A stretch of 22,454 nt of DNA, taken from assembly GCA_005805045.1 (NCBI GenBank), contig SYNW01000127.1, positions 1 to 22,454 on the forward strand. The letters are read 5' to 3'. The notes beneath the pieces are model-generated. The model saw nothing but the letters and a program-made list of their open reading frames with translations. It was not told the DNA's origin and searched no databases. Within the stretch, counting starts at the first letter, position 1, and every line of letters starts with the position of its first letter. Positions 7,304 through 14,391 of the stretch are shown here, piece after piece. The position numbers and the translations under genes are program-made. Source of the stretch: Actinomycetota bacterium (lineage in GTDB: Bacteria > Actinomycetota > Acidimicrobiia > Acidimicrobiales > Ilumatobacteraceae).

Positions 7304-8161
7304 TCATTTATCAATTAAACGAATCAATCCTTCTTGAACGACTGTGACGACTAGTTCGCCGCTTTGCGAAAAAACGTAGCCACTGGAGATGCCACGAGCA
7401 TTAGATGTTGAAATTGCGGTCTGGTCGTAAAGCAACCAGTCATCAGCCCTGAACGGTCGGTGAAACCACATCACATGGTCAAGACTTGCCATTTGCATAT
7501 TTTGCTCCGTCCACGACCTGCCATGTGGAAGCAGCGTGGTATCGAGAATCGACATATCACTGGCGTAAGTCACGATGCATGCATGCAGAACCGGATCATC
7601 AGGAAGTCTGCCGTCGGCTCGCATCCAAAGTTTTTGCCCGGGGCTCTTGATATTTTTTCGATTTAACGGGTCTGAATCGACGTAGCGCAAGTCGATCGGG
7701 CGCGGATGTGTGAACCATTCGCCCATTTGATCCTTGAATGGTTCCATTCGGGTTTTGAAGTCGGGCAATGTCTCTGCTTGCGGCAGGTCTTTTGGCATTT
7801 CGATGGAGTACTCAAGTCCAGGTTCGGGGATCTGAAAACTAGCCTGCAGATTGAAAATCGCTTTACCGTGCTGAATTGCAATCACTCGTCGAGTTGTGAA
7901 ACTTTTACCGTCACGGATCCTGTCAACTTCGTAAAGAATCGGAATAGTCGGGTCTCCGGGTCTCAAGAAATATGCGTGGAGAGAGTGCACATGACGTGAC
8001 TTGTCATCAACCGTGCGCGCGGCCGCGACCAACGCCTGACCTGCAACTTGACCACCAAAAACACGTTGACGATTCTCTTTTGGCGAGACGCCACGAAAAA
8101 TATTCACTTCGACGACTTCTAGATCCAAGAGCGTTATCAGGTCGTCAAGCGCTGAAGGCAT
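7304..8161 (-). CDS. tesB: Acyl-CoA thioesterase II (TesB family)
   Basis: A 285-residue double-hotdog thioesterase that hydrolyses acyl-CoA to free fatty acid and CoA in the cytoplasm. The first hotdog has VFGGQVAGQALVAAARTV, HSLHAYFLRPGD and GKSFTTRRVIA. The second has YASDMSILDT, with Asp202 as the expected catalytic acid, then SLDHVMWFHRPFRADDWLLY and a late VVQEGLIRL, with Gln276 matching the catalytic glutamine. Length equals the usual TesB. The ATG at 8161 has no ribosome site and no well-placed -10, so its promoter is unclear. It converges on mreB with a three-base gap and diverges from the LIC12162-family gene. No fatty-acid genes are adjacent. Confidence 0.92.
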   Translation of the reverse strand: MPSALDDLITLLDLEVVEVNIFRGVSPKENRQRVFGGQVAGQALVAAARTVDDKSRHVHSLHAYFLRPGDPTIPILYEVDRIRDGKSFTTRRVIAIQHGKAIFNLQASFQIPEPGLEYSIEMPKDLPQAETLPDFKTRMEPFKDQMGEWFTHPRPIDLRYVDSDPLNRKNIKSPGQKLWMRADGRLPDDPVLHACIVTYASDMSILDTTLLPHGRSWTEQNMQMASLDHVMWFHRPFRADDWLLYDQTAISTSNARGISSGYVFSQSGELVVTVVQEGLIRLIDK

Positions 8162-8214
8162 GGTTCTATTCTTGCATCTATAAACCTCGGAACTTGATTA
8201 ATTGTCGTTGCAGA

Positions 8215-8220
8215 TAAGAT
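8215..8220 (+). promoter_or_regulatory. -10 element for the LIC12162-family gene, leaderless arrangement
   Basis: TAAGAT is followed by seven bases (TTAACGA) and the GTG at 8228. A possible -35, TTGATT at 8194-8199, stands 15 bases upstream, shorter than the usual 16-18. No ribosome site precedes the GTG. Confidence 0.5.
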
Positions 8221-8227
8221 TTAACGA

Positions 8228-9817
8228 GTGACAATCGTCTGGAATGCTCAACGCGTCAGCGAGGGTCTTGCAGAAATTGAATCTGCGCGAGTCGCCGTCT
8301 TGACGAATGTCAAACGACTGCTGGATGAATATCACGGCGTGGATTATTCTTTGCGTCATTACGACATCATCCTTGGTGACTGGATAGAGCGATATTTGCA
8401 TCTTGTCTACGTCGCAGCCGAGCATTATGCAATCGGCACCGCCAACAGACAAATGAGTGATCAGCCTGCAAAAAAGATTGCAATCAAACCCGCAAGCGAC
8501 ACGGCAGAGTTTTTTGCCGCGCATCAAACAATGCCTGATTTGATGTTGATGGCGTTGCGGTCAGTTTCTTTTTTGGGCGTCGATTCGATCAGTATTCCTG
8601 ACGACGAAGTGGTGATCAAGAATTCGGCTTCGGTGGGTCGGCGCGACAAACTCAATTCAATTTTGTTCAAGCTTTTTTCAGTTGGCACGTCACCAAGAGT
8701 TTTGTTCGTCAAGCCGTTTTCTGGTCAGATGCCAAGGTCTTGGATTTTGGCGATGTTTTCTTGGCGTAAGTGGGCACGTCAAGACAATCTGGACTTTTCA
8801 TTCTCTGTTCGCGCAAAAATCGACACGAAATGGCGAGGCAAAAACCTCGCCGCAATTTCTACGGGGGCGAGGCTGAGCGAGACGGCGAATGCTGTGCTTA
8901 CCGCGTTCATTCCAGTTTGCGCGGTTGAGGGTTTTGCGGTCACCAAATTCGAAGTCAATAAGGCAAGACCAATGAGATTCGGGCACGTCTATTCGTCCCA
9001 GGCACTGTGGACACATTTTGCATTTAAAATACTGGTCGCTGATTGGTGCGAGCAAGGCACGAAGTTGCACTATCACCAGCATGGCGGCTGGTATGGCTTA
9101 GACGAGACGCATGTCGGCGAAGTTTATGAATCACGAGTCGCCGACACCTATTACACATGGGGCTGGAGTCGTGGGAGCAGCAATACAGTGCCGCTACCCC
9201 CGGTTACACCTGATTTCAAGCGACCAGAAAAACTATTTGATTCGTTGATTTGTTTTGATCAGCCACAACAGATTTATCGGTTGCAATATTTTCCGTTGTC
9301 GGGCACCTTGCAGACGATGTATGACCAGACTGCCGACTTTGTGCGCACGCGTGAAAGTAAAACCGAGTTAAGAATTCGTTTGTTCCCGGGAGATTATGGC
9401 TCACAACAAAAAGACGCAATTTTGAGAGCGAGCACTGGCTCGATATTCGATAATTCTCAAAATATTTTTTCACAGTACGCAAATAGTCGGTTGGTGTTTC
9501 ATAACTACTTGGGCACTTCATGGCTTGAAACACTGGGCAACGATGTCCCGACGATTTGTTTCTACGACGTCGACGCCTATCGGTTCAGGCCAGACGCCAA
9601 AGCGTTGCTTGAAGATCTGGTCAAAGTCGGCATTTTGCATTTGTCTGGTTCAAGCGCGGCTGCGCACGCAAATGCCGTTGAAGGCGATGTTGATCGATGG
9701 TGGTTGAGCGAAGAAGTACAGACGGCGAGGCGCAATTTTGCAAAATCGTTCGCCAACTATTCGCCAGATTGGAAGCAGATGTGGCGTGAAAATTTTGCAC
9801 GAGCGTTGAATTTGTAG
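8228..9817 (+). CDS. LIC12162-family putative transferase (surface glycan related)
   Basis: A 529-residue cytosolic-looking protein. It resembles the LIC12162 family of putative transferases found in polysaccharide and surface-glycan loci; this rests on recalled motifs, not a search. Supporting stretches are the N-terminal YDIILGDWIERYLHLVY, the middle HYHQHGGWYG and the C-terminal block SRLVFHNYLGTSWLETL, then DVPTICFYDVDAYRFRPDA, LVKVGILHLSGS, and finally a WWLSEEVQTARRNFAKSF stretch that closes with YSPDWKQMWRENF. The NYLGT/LETL/PTI block recalls the donor-binding C-terminal half of GT-B glycosyltransferases. GTG 8228 is supported by a well-placed TAAGAT hexamer. A methyltransferase gene starts eight bases downstream and is likely cotranscribed. 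Substrate and product are unknown. Confidence 0.8.
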   Translation: MTIVWNAQRVSEGLAEIESARVAVLTNVKRLLDEYHGVDYSLRHYDIILGDWIERYLHLVYVAAEHYAIGTANRQMSDQPAKKIAIKPASDTAEFFAAHQTMPDLMLMALRSVSFLGVDSISIPDDEVVIKNSASVGRRDKLNSILFKLFSVGTSPRVLFVKPFSGQMPRSWILAMFSWRKWARQDNLDFSFSVRAKIDTKWRGKNLAAISTGARLSETANAVLTAFIPVCAVEGFAVTKFEVNKARPMRFGHVYSSQALWTHFAFKILVADWCEQGTKLHYHQHGGWYGLDETHVGEVYESRVADTYYTWGWSRGSSNTVPLPPVTPDFKRPEKLFDSLICFDQPQQIYRLQYFPLSGTLQTMYDQTADFVRTRESKTELRIRLFPGDYGSQQKDAILRASTGSIFDNSQNIFSQYANSRLVFHNYLGTSWLETLGNDVPTICFYDVDAYRFRPDAKALLEDLVKVGILHLSGSSAAAHANAVEGDVDRWWLSEEVQTARRNFAKSFANYSPDWKQMWRENFARALNL

Positions 9818-9825
9818 CAGTCAAT

Positions 9826-10470
9826 ATGACAGAGATGGATCCAGGGCTAAGACAAGTCGCGTTGGCGACCAAAGGGTTCATGCCTGAGGCCGAAGGCGAT
9901 GCTTTGTTTGTGGCGGCATGTGCGGCGTGCAGTGAATTGCCAGGATTGCCGATCGTTGAAGTCGGCACATATTGCGGTCGCTCAACTGTCTGGCTCGGTG
10001 CGGCCGCCAAAATCAGCAAGACTTTCTTGTTCACGGTCGATCATCACTCAGGTAGCGAAGAGAATCAGAAGGGTTGGGAGTGGTTCGACGAATCGCTGGT
10101 AGATGCGCGCACACAAAATCTGAACACCCTGCCGACATTTCTGAAGACATTGAAAAAAGCCCGCATTGGTGGGGTCGTGGTGCCGATTGTCGCCGAGTCA
10201 CGACTGGTGAGCCAACAATGGAGCTCTGAGTTGGCTTTTTGTTTTGTTGACGGCGGCCATGGCGACGAGCCAGCGCGACTTGACTACCAGGGATGGGCAC
10301 CAAAGGTTGCAGTGGGTGGTTGTCTGGCGATTCATGACATTTTTTCTGACCCAAAAGACGGCGGTCAGGCACCGTACAAATTTATTTATCAACCGGCGAT
10401 TGATTCTGGGCAATTCGACGAGATTTCAGCAACCGGATCGCTGCGCATTTTACGCAGGACCAAGCGATAA
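9826..10470 (+). CDS. Class I SAM-dependent methyltransferase (Methyltransf_24-like)
   Basis: A 214-residue enzyme of the Rossmann-fold methyltransferase class. Motif I reads IVEVGTYCGRSTVWLG (44-58), with the EVGTYxGRST form typical of the Methyltransf_24/cephalosporin-hydroxylase-like group. Later comes FCFVDGGHGDEPARLDYQGW, the HDxxH-like strand region, and GGCLAIHDIF, where a conserved aspartate is expected. The acceptor is unknown; such enzymes often act on sugars in surface glycans, which fits the LIC12162-family gene eight bases upstream. ATG 9826 is taken as start; ATG 9835 (residue 4) is equally possible, and neither has a strong ribosome site. It converges on the next gene with seven bases between the stops. 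Confidence 0.82.
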   Translation: MTEMDPGLRQVALATKGFMPEAEGDALFVAACAACSELPGLPIVEVGTYCGRSTVWLGAAAKISKTFLFTVDHHSGSEENQKGWEWFDESLVDARTQNLNTLPTFLKTLKKARIGGVVVPIVAESRLVSQQWSSELAFCFVDGGHGDEPARLDYQGWAPKVAVGGCLAIHDIFSDPKDGGQAPYKFIYQPAIDSGQFDEISATGSLRILRRTKR

Positions 10471-10477
10471 GAAAGGT

Positions 10478-11518
10478 TTAACCGTCGATTGATGCGTCGT
10501 AGCGAAAAATTCTCGCTGCGGGCGAAATCGAATACAGCGAATCCGCGGCCAAAATAATCGCAGCACCTGTGTAAGCCGAAGTTTCATCCGCTGGAAAGAC
10601 GACCTTGTCTGGATAAACCAATCCCGTGAGATATGAGCCATCGTGTCTGCGGTGGTGAGAAGTCGTATTCAACAGAAACTGTGCCGTGTCGATGTCATCA
10701 ATGGCCGCAAAAGCCATCGAGCACTCAGCAGTTTCAGAGGCGGTGATCCAAGGCTCGTCGCTGACACAACGTACACCGTTCTCGTGCATCACAAAAGTTT
10801 CGAACTGATCCTCAAGGCGGGCCTTGGCCGCCGAACTGGTCAGTGAGCCACTCAAAACCGGGTAGTACCAGTCCATCGCCCAGCGTTCTTTTGGTTCAAA
10901 AACTTGCGGCATTTCACGAATCGCTTCGTCTATTTTTGCTGCAGCCTCATACCACTCGGGCTTCGGTGTCTTGAGTACGTCGGCAACGTTCGCTGCCGAA
11001 ATCAATGCATGGCGGATTGAGGAGCAACCAGTCAGCAATGCGTAATCCCAAGGTTTTTCGTTTTCTTCGCGAGCCCACAAAATAGTGCCGTTAGCAAGGC
11101 GCATTTGCAGCACCCAGTTCATCGCGTTTTTAAGCATCGGCCAAAATTCTCGAAGTTCGCCAATATCTCGTGTGCATAACCAGTGATGCCAAAGCCCAGT
11201 GCCGACATATGCGCAAACATTGCTGTCAAGTTTGAAGTCTTTGATGCTGCCGTCAAAGTTGTAGTAGTTCGACCATGCACCATCTGGGCGCTGCATGCTT
11301 CGCAGCCACTGATACGCGCGGTATGAATTTTCATGCAAGCCCATAACATCAAGTGCCATCGCAGTTTCAACGTGATTCCACGGGTCGCAGTGACCGTTTT
11401 CAAACCATGGGATCATTCCAGATGGGCGTTGCAGATTGGCGATTGATTTAGCCGTCTGCAAAAGTTGGGCGTTCGTAAGTACACGATTTGTAGCCAGCGA
11501 TTTTTGCTGCAGATTCAC
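10478..11518 (-). CDS. Alpha/alpha-toroid protein (prenyltransferase-like or six-hairpin glycosidase-like)
   Basis: A 346-residue soluble protein built of repeated helical pairs, each carrying Trp- and Gly-rich segments: IANLQRPSGMIPWFENGHCD, HVETAMALDVMGL, YQWLRSMQRPDGAWSNYY, WPMLKNAMNWVLQMRLANG, CSSIRHALISAANVA and TAECSMAFAAID. The QxxxGxW-like repeats recall squalene-cyclase/prenyltransferase toroids, and databases often label such proteins prenyltransferase. The fold is also that of glucoamylase-like glycosidases, and the glycan context favours a carbohydrate role. The frame runs upstream to 11641, but GTG 11518 is preferred because it overlaps the methyltransferase stop as GTGA and the upstream residues look unlike a protein start. 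It is the last gene of a three-gene operon. Function is not established. Confidence 0.7.
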   Translation of the reverse strand: MNLQQKSLATNRVLTNAQLLQTAKSIANLQRPSGMIPWFENGHCDPWNHVETAMALDVMGLHENSYRAYQWLRSMQRPDGAWSNYYNFDGSIKDFKLDSNVCAYVGTGLWHHWLCTRDIGELREFWPMLKNAMNWVLQMRLANGTILWAREENEKPWDYALLTGCSSIRHALISAANVADVLKTPKPEWYEAAAKIDEAIREMPQVFEPKERWAMDWYYPVLSGSLTSSAAKARLEDQFETFVMHENGVRCVSDEPWITASETAECSMAFAAIDDIDTAQFLLNTTSHHRRHDGSYLTGLVYPDKVVFPADETSAYTGAAIILAADSLYSISPAARIFRYDASIDG

Positions 11519-12258
11519 GATTTTGTGCCTACGAGTTGATTGACGGGCTTTGTTGCATAGACGACATAGCTCTTGCCGATCACGGGGCTCAAAGCCTTGT
11601 CGAGGGCGCGAGTGATGGTTGGCGCAGAGATTATGTCCCACTCAAGGAATTTTTTATAGATTGCGACGGCTTTGTGATCCTCGCGTTGTGGGCCAACCGC
11701 GCAGCGCAACCACCAATAAGGTGAGTGCAGGCCGTGGGCTTTATGAGTTGCGTCAACTGTTAGACCAGCCCGCGCAATTTTTGAACGCAATTCGGCGCCA
11801 CGATAAATGCGAACATGGCCACCTTGAACGAACGGTGCGTGGTACTCGTCGGAAAGCGCCCAATTTATTTTTTCTGGCAACCATGACGGCACCGTTGCGG
11901 CGAGAGTGCCGCCAGGGCGAAGAACGCGAACGAATTCGTTGATTGCCGATGTGTCGTCGTGAATGTGCTCGAGCACTTCCGATGTGACGATGCAGTCGAA
12001 TGTCGAATCGTTGAACGGCAGTCGCGTTGCATCACCGCGCACCACGCCATTGAATGACTCACCTCTTAGTTCGCCGGCTTCGTACATCGCAGCAAATGTT
12101 GCACGGGTACTGGTTACTTCTTGTTCGGCGTAGTCGAGGGCCACAACTCGTGCTCCGCGGCGCGCTGCTTCAAATGCGTGTCGACCAAAGCCAGTACCGG
12201 CGTCAAGAAAAAGGTCTCCTGGTTTTAAATTTAGGCGATCAAATCTGATTGTCAGCAT
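11515..12258 (-). CDS. Class I SAM-dependent methyltransferase (Methyltransf_11-like)
   Basis: A 247-residue methyltransferase. Motif I is LFLDAGTGFGRHAFEAARRG (17-36), followed by the acidic end of strand 2 in VVALDYAEQEV, the post-I GDATRLPFNDSTFDCIV, and the SEVLEHIHDDTSAINEFVRVLRPGG block, of which VLEHI and VLRPGG are the classic parts. The C-terminal third (HAPFVQGGHVRIYRG, then HSPYWWLRC) is not shared by all relatives and probably shapes the acceptor pocket. Its ATG shares one base with the glycosyltransferase TAA (TAATG), and its TGA overlaps the toroid gene's GTG. Such coupling suggests the three products act on one glycan or glycolipid. The acceptor is unknown. Confidence 0.85.
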   Translation of the reverse strand: MLTIRFDRLNLKPGDLFLDAGTGFGRHAFEAARRGARVVALDYAEQEVTSTRATFAAMYEAGELRGESFNGVVRGDATRLPFNDSTFDCIVTSEVLEHIHDDTSAINEFVRVLRPGGTLAATVPSWLPEKINWALSDEYHAPFVQGGHVRIYRGAELRSKIARAGLTVDATHKAHGLHSPYWWLRCAVGPQREDHKAVAIYKKFLEWDIISAPTITRALDKALSPVIGKSYVVYATKPVNQLVGTKS

Positions 12259-13550
12259 TATCTGGCATCTCTTTTCGCCAACTTGGCAACGTTGTGCGGC
12301 ATCGAGAGCACTTGGCGATATTGGTCAACCGTCAACTGAGCACAGTGACGCCAACTCCAGCGTTCGGCCACACGTTGGCGACCCGCTAGTCCGATTTTCT
12401 CGCGTAGATTTTTGTCGTCAAGACCCCGACGAATTGCCGTCGCCAGTGCATCTGCGTCTGCAGGGGGACACGACAAAACAGTTTCGCCGTCACGACCGGT
12501 GACTTCGGGCAGTGCACCGCCGGTTGTGGCGACGAGACAGATGCCCGTGCTCATCGCTTCGATTGCCGGCAAACTGAAACCTTCGTAGAGGCTTGGCACT
12601 ACCGCAAGTTCACATGATGCATAAAGTTCGACGATTTTTTCATCACTCACACCCGAGACATAACTGATGCAGTCTTGTAGGCCGAGTGACTCGATTAAGT
12701 CGGCACTTGCACCTGCGCGAGGTTTGCCGATAATCGTGAGATGAACTTCGCGCTCGGTGCGAAGTTTCGCCATTGCCTCGAGTAAAAATGACAGGCCTTT
12801 GAGGGCGACGTCAGCAGATGCCGTTGTAATTAGATGAGCGGGTTTTCTTTGGATTGACGGAATTGGCTTGAACAAATCTGGGTCGACACCAACTGGGACC
12901 AGCCGCATGTGATCTTTGGCGACGCCCATGTCGGTGTGGATGTCGTTGATTGAGTTTTCACTGACTACCACCACGCGGGGCATCTTGCTGGCGACTCGAC
13001 CCTGCATCCAAACGAATGAATACCAACGGCCGATTGCTCGACGCTTCCACCAAGTTGGGGTGTGTGCCATTTCAAGTGTGCGATCTTTTGTGATTGGGTG
13101 ATGCAACGTGACGATCGTCGGAATAATTTTTTCAATCTTGAGAATTGATGAACCCAGACATTGGTTGTCGTGCACGAGATCGAAGTCGTTGACGCGATCA
13201 CGCAGAACTCGATGGGCGCGCATGCTGAACGAGAGCGGCTCGCCGAAAGTGCCCTTCAAAAACAGCGCAGCCTCGACGAAATTTGGCCAAGTGTTCAACT
13301 CCCAATATGCAGGAAATCTGCCAGGGTTGTGATCGTTGAAGATGTCAAGGCTGGGCAATTTGTGCAGTTCAATGCGTGGATCGATGATCGGATACGGCTG
13401 GCCGCTAAAGACTTCGACATGATGTCCCAGATCGACAAGTGCTTTGGTCAGGTGGCGCGAATAAACACCTTGGCCACCGACGTGGGGCTTTCCACGATAG
13501 GTGAGATACGCGATTCGTATCGGACCGTTGATGTCAAACGGTTTGGTCAT
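12258..13550 (-). CDS. GT4-type glycosyltransferase (GT-B fold)
   Basis: A 430-residue retaining glycosyltransferase expected to transfer a sugar from a nucleotide donor to a lipid or glycan acceptor at the inner membrane face. The N-terminal domain has IAYLTYRGKPHVGGQGVYSR (13-32), whose GGxGxY loop is typical of family 4, and LVHDNQCLGS. The C-terminal domain has VPVGVDPDLFKP, HLTIIGKPRAG, VSGVSDEKIVELY and the EX7E motif in PSLYEGFSLPAIEAMSTG (Glu323 and Glu331), then ATTGGALPEV. Length is normal. ATG 13550 is preceded by TAGGAT six bases away, which may be a -10 of a leaderless message or, less likely, a ribosome site containing AGGA. It leads an operon with the methyltransferase and toroid genes. 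Donor and acceptor cannot be read from sequence. Confidence 0.9.
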   Translation of the reverse strand: MTKPFDINGPIRIAYLTYRGKPHVGGQGVYSRHLTKALVDLGHHVEVFSGQPYPIIDPRIELHKLPSLDIFNDHNPGRFPAYWELNTWPNFVEAALFLKGTFGEPLSFSMRAHRVLRDRVNDFDLVHDNQCLGSSILKIEKIIPTIVTLHHPITKDRTLEMAHTPTWWKRRAIGRWYSFVWMQGRVASKMPRVVVVSENSINDIHTDMGVAKDHMRLVPVGVDPDLFKPIPSIQRKPAHLITTASADVALKGLSFLLEAMAKLRTEREVHLTIIGKPRAGASADLIESLGLQDCISYVSGVSDEKIVELYASCELAVVPSLYEGFSLPAIEAMSTGICLVATTGGALPEVTGRDGETVLSCPPADADALATAIRRGLDDKNLREKIGLAGRQRVAERWSWRHCAQLTVDQYRQVLSMPHNVAKLAKRDAR

Positions 13551-13556
13551 CAGAAA

Positions 13557-13562
13557 ATCCTA
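13557..13562 (-). promoter_or_regulatory. Candidate -10 (leaderless) or ribosome site for the glycosyltransferase gene
   Basis: Minus-strand TAGGAT is followed by six bases (TTTCTG) and the ATG at 13550. It fits the TANNNT pattern seen before other genes here, but its AGGA core could also serve as a Shine-Dalgarno sequence. The other 55 bases between this gene and the epimerase stop show nothing else of note. Confidence 0.35.
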
Positions 13563-13605
13563 CCGTGAGGTTGTTCAGACTCTCTTGGCGTGAGCTTGGT
13601 GATTG

Positions 13606-14391
13606 TTACTTAGCAACTGAGAGTCGCATGAACTTCGTGAGTGGTGTGGCGGGCGTGATCACGAACGGCTCGAGATTGAAACCATCAGGTGGACCTGATT
13701 GTGGTTCGACACAAATTGCGTGGTCAGTTTGGTCATAGATCACCCAATGTGAGCAGTCGGTATCGATAGTTACGGTGATCGCGTCGTCAAAAATAATTTT
13801 TGGCGCATGTTGCGAATCTGTGAAGCAATCGTCGTACGGCGGCGCTGGCGGATTAATTGTTGCACCCGTTGGTATACCAAATTCGTCACGCACGTACATT
13901 TTTTTGAAAGCGGTTTCAATTCGACACGGACGAGCGAACCATGGGTGCCAGCCGACTTGACCCGGCATTTTCTCATTTGAAGTCGAAAGTTCAAGTTGGA
14001 AGTTAACCGCGTCGTCTTCAACCGTGATCGTCTGATTTACCTCACCATAAAATCCAAATTGTGGGCCGAGGTCAATTTGCATTGTCACGCTTGTCGGCAA
14101 AGATTCAACGACCCTGAATGGACGATCAAACACCGTGCCATGAATCGCATGTGGCGGCAGGTTCGTCGCGAGTTGATGATTTTGTGAGTTGAAGTTGAAC
14201 TTGCCGTTGCGCACACGACCTGCATATGGCACCATCGGGTACAAGCCCCACTGCTGAAGATTTGTCTCTCCGTTTTGTGCGACCAAGAGTTCTCGGCCAT
14301 GGGCAATTAGCGATGAAACTCGGCCACCATTTTGTGGATCAATTTCGCATCTAATATTTTCACCCGTGAGAATGATTCGTGGTCGGGTCAT
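13606..14391 (-). CDS. galM: Aldose 1-epimerase (galactose mutarotase-like)
   Basis: A 261-residue member of the aldose 1-epimerase fold, which interconverts alpha and beta anomers of sugars such as galactose. Family marks are NGGRVSSLIAHGRELLV, YPMVPYAGRVRNGKFNF (Arg59/Arg61 region), HAIHGTVFDRPF with His84, GQVGWHPWF with His149 as the expected general acid, and the late ICVEPQSGPPDGFN with Glu229 as the expected general base. Length is a little below GalM proper (about 340), closer to the GalM-like group. The start overlaps the lnt stop by four bases (ATGA), so it is coupled to lipoprotein and protease genes rather than to galT/lacZ 3-4 kb away. Galactose as substrate is inferred; another hexose is possible. 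Confidence 0.82.
   Translation of the reverse strand: MTRPRIILTGENIRCEIDPQNGGRVSSLIAHGRELLVAQNGETNLQQWGLYPMVPYAGRVRNGKFNFNSQNHQLATNLPPHAIHGTVFDRPFRVVESLPTSVTMQIDLGPQFGFYGEVNQTITVEDDAVNFQLELSTSNEKMPGQVGWHPWFARPCRIETAFKKMYVRDEFGIPTGATINPPAPPYDDCFTDSQHAPKIIFDDAITVTIDTDCSHWVIYDQTDHAICVEPQSGPPDGFNLEPFVITPATPLTKFMRLSVAK

Noticed and set aside
11519..11641. N-terminal extension of the toroid gene upstream of GTG 11518
   Set aside because: It lies fully inside the methyltransferase gene, is Arg/Cys/His-rich and unlike a protein start; the GTGA overlap gives a better start.
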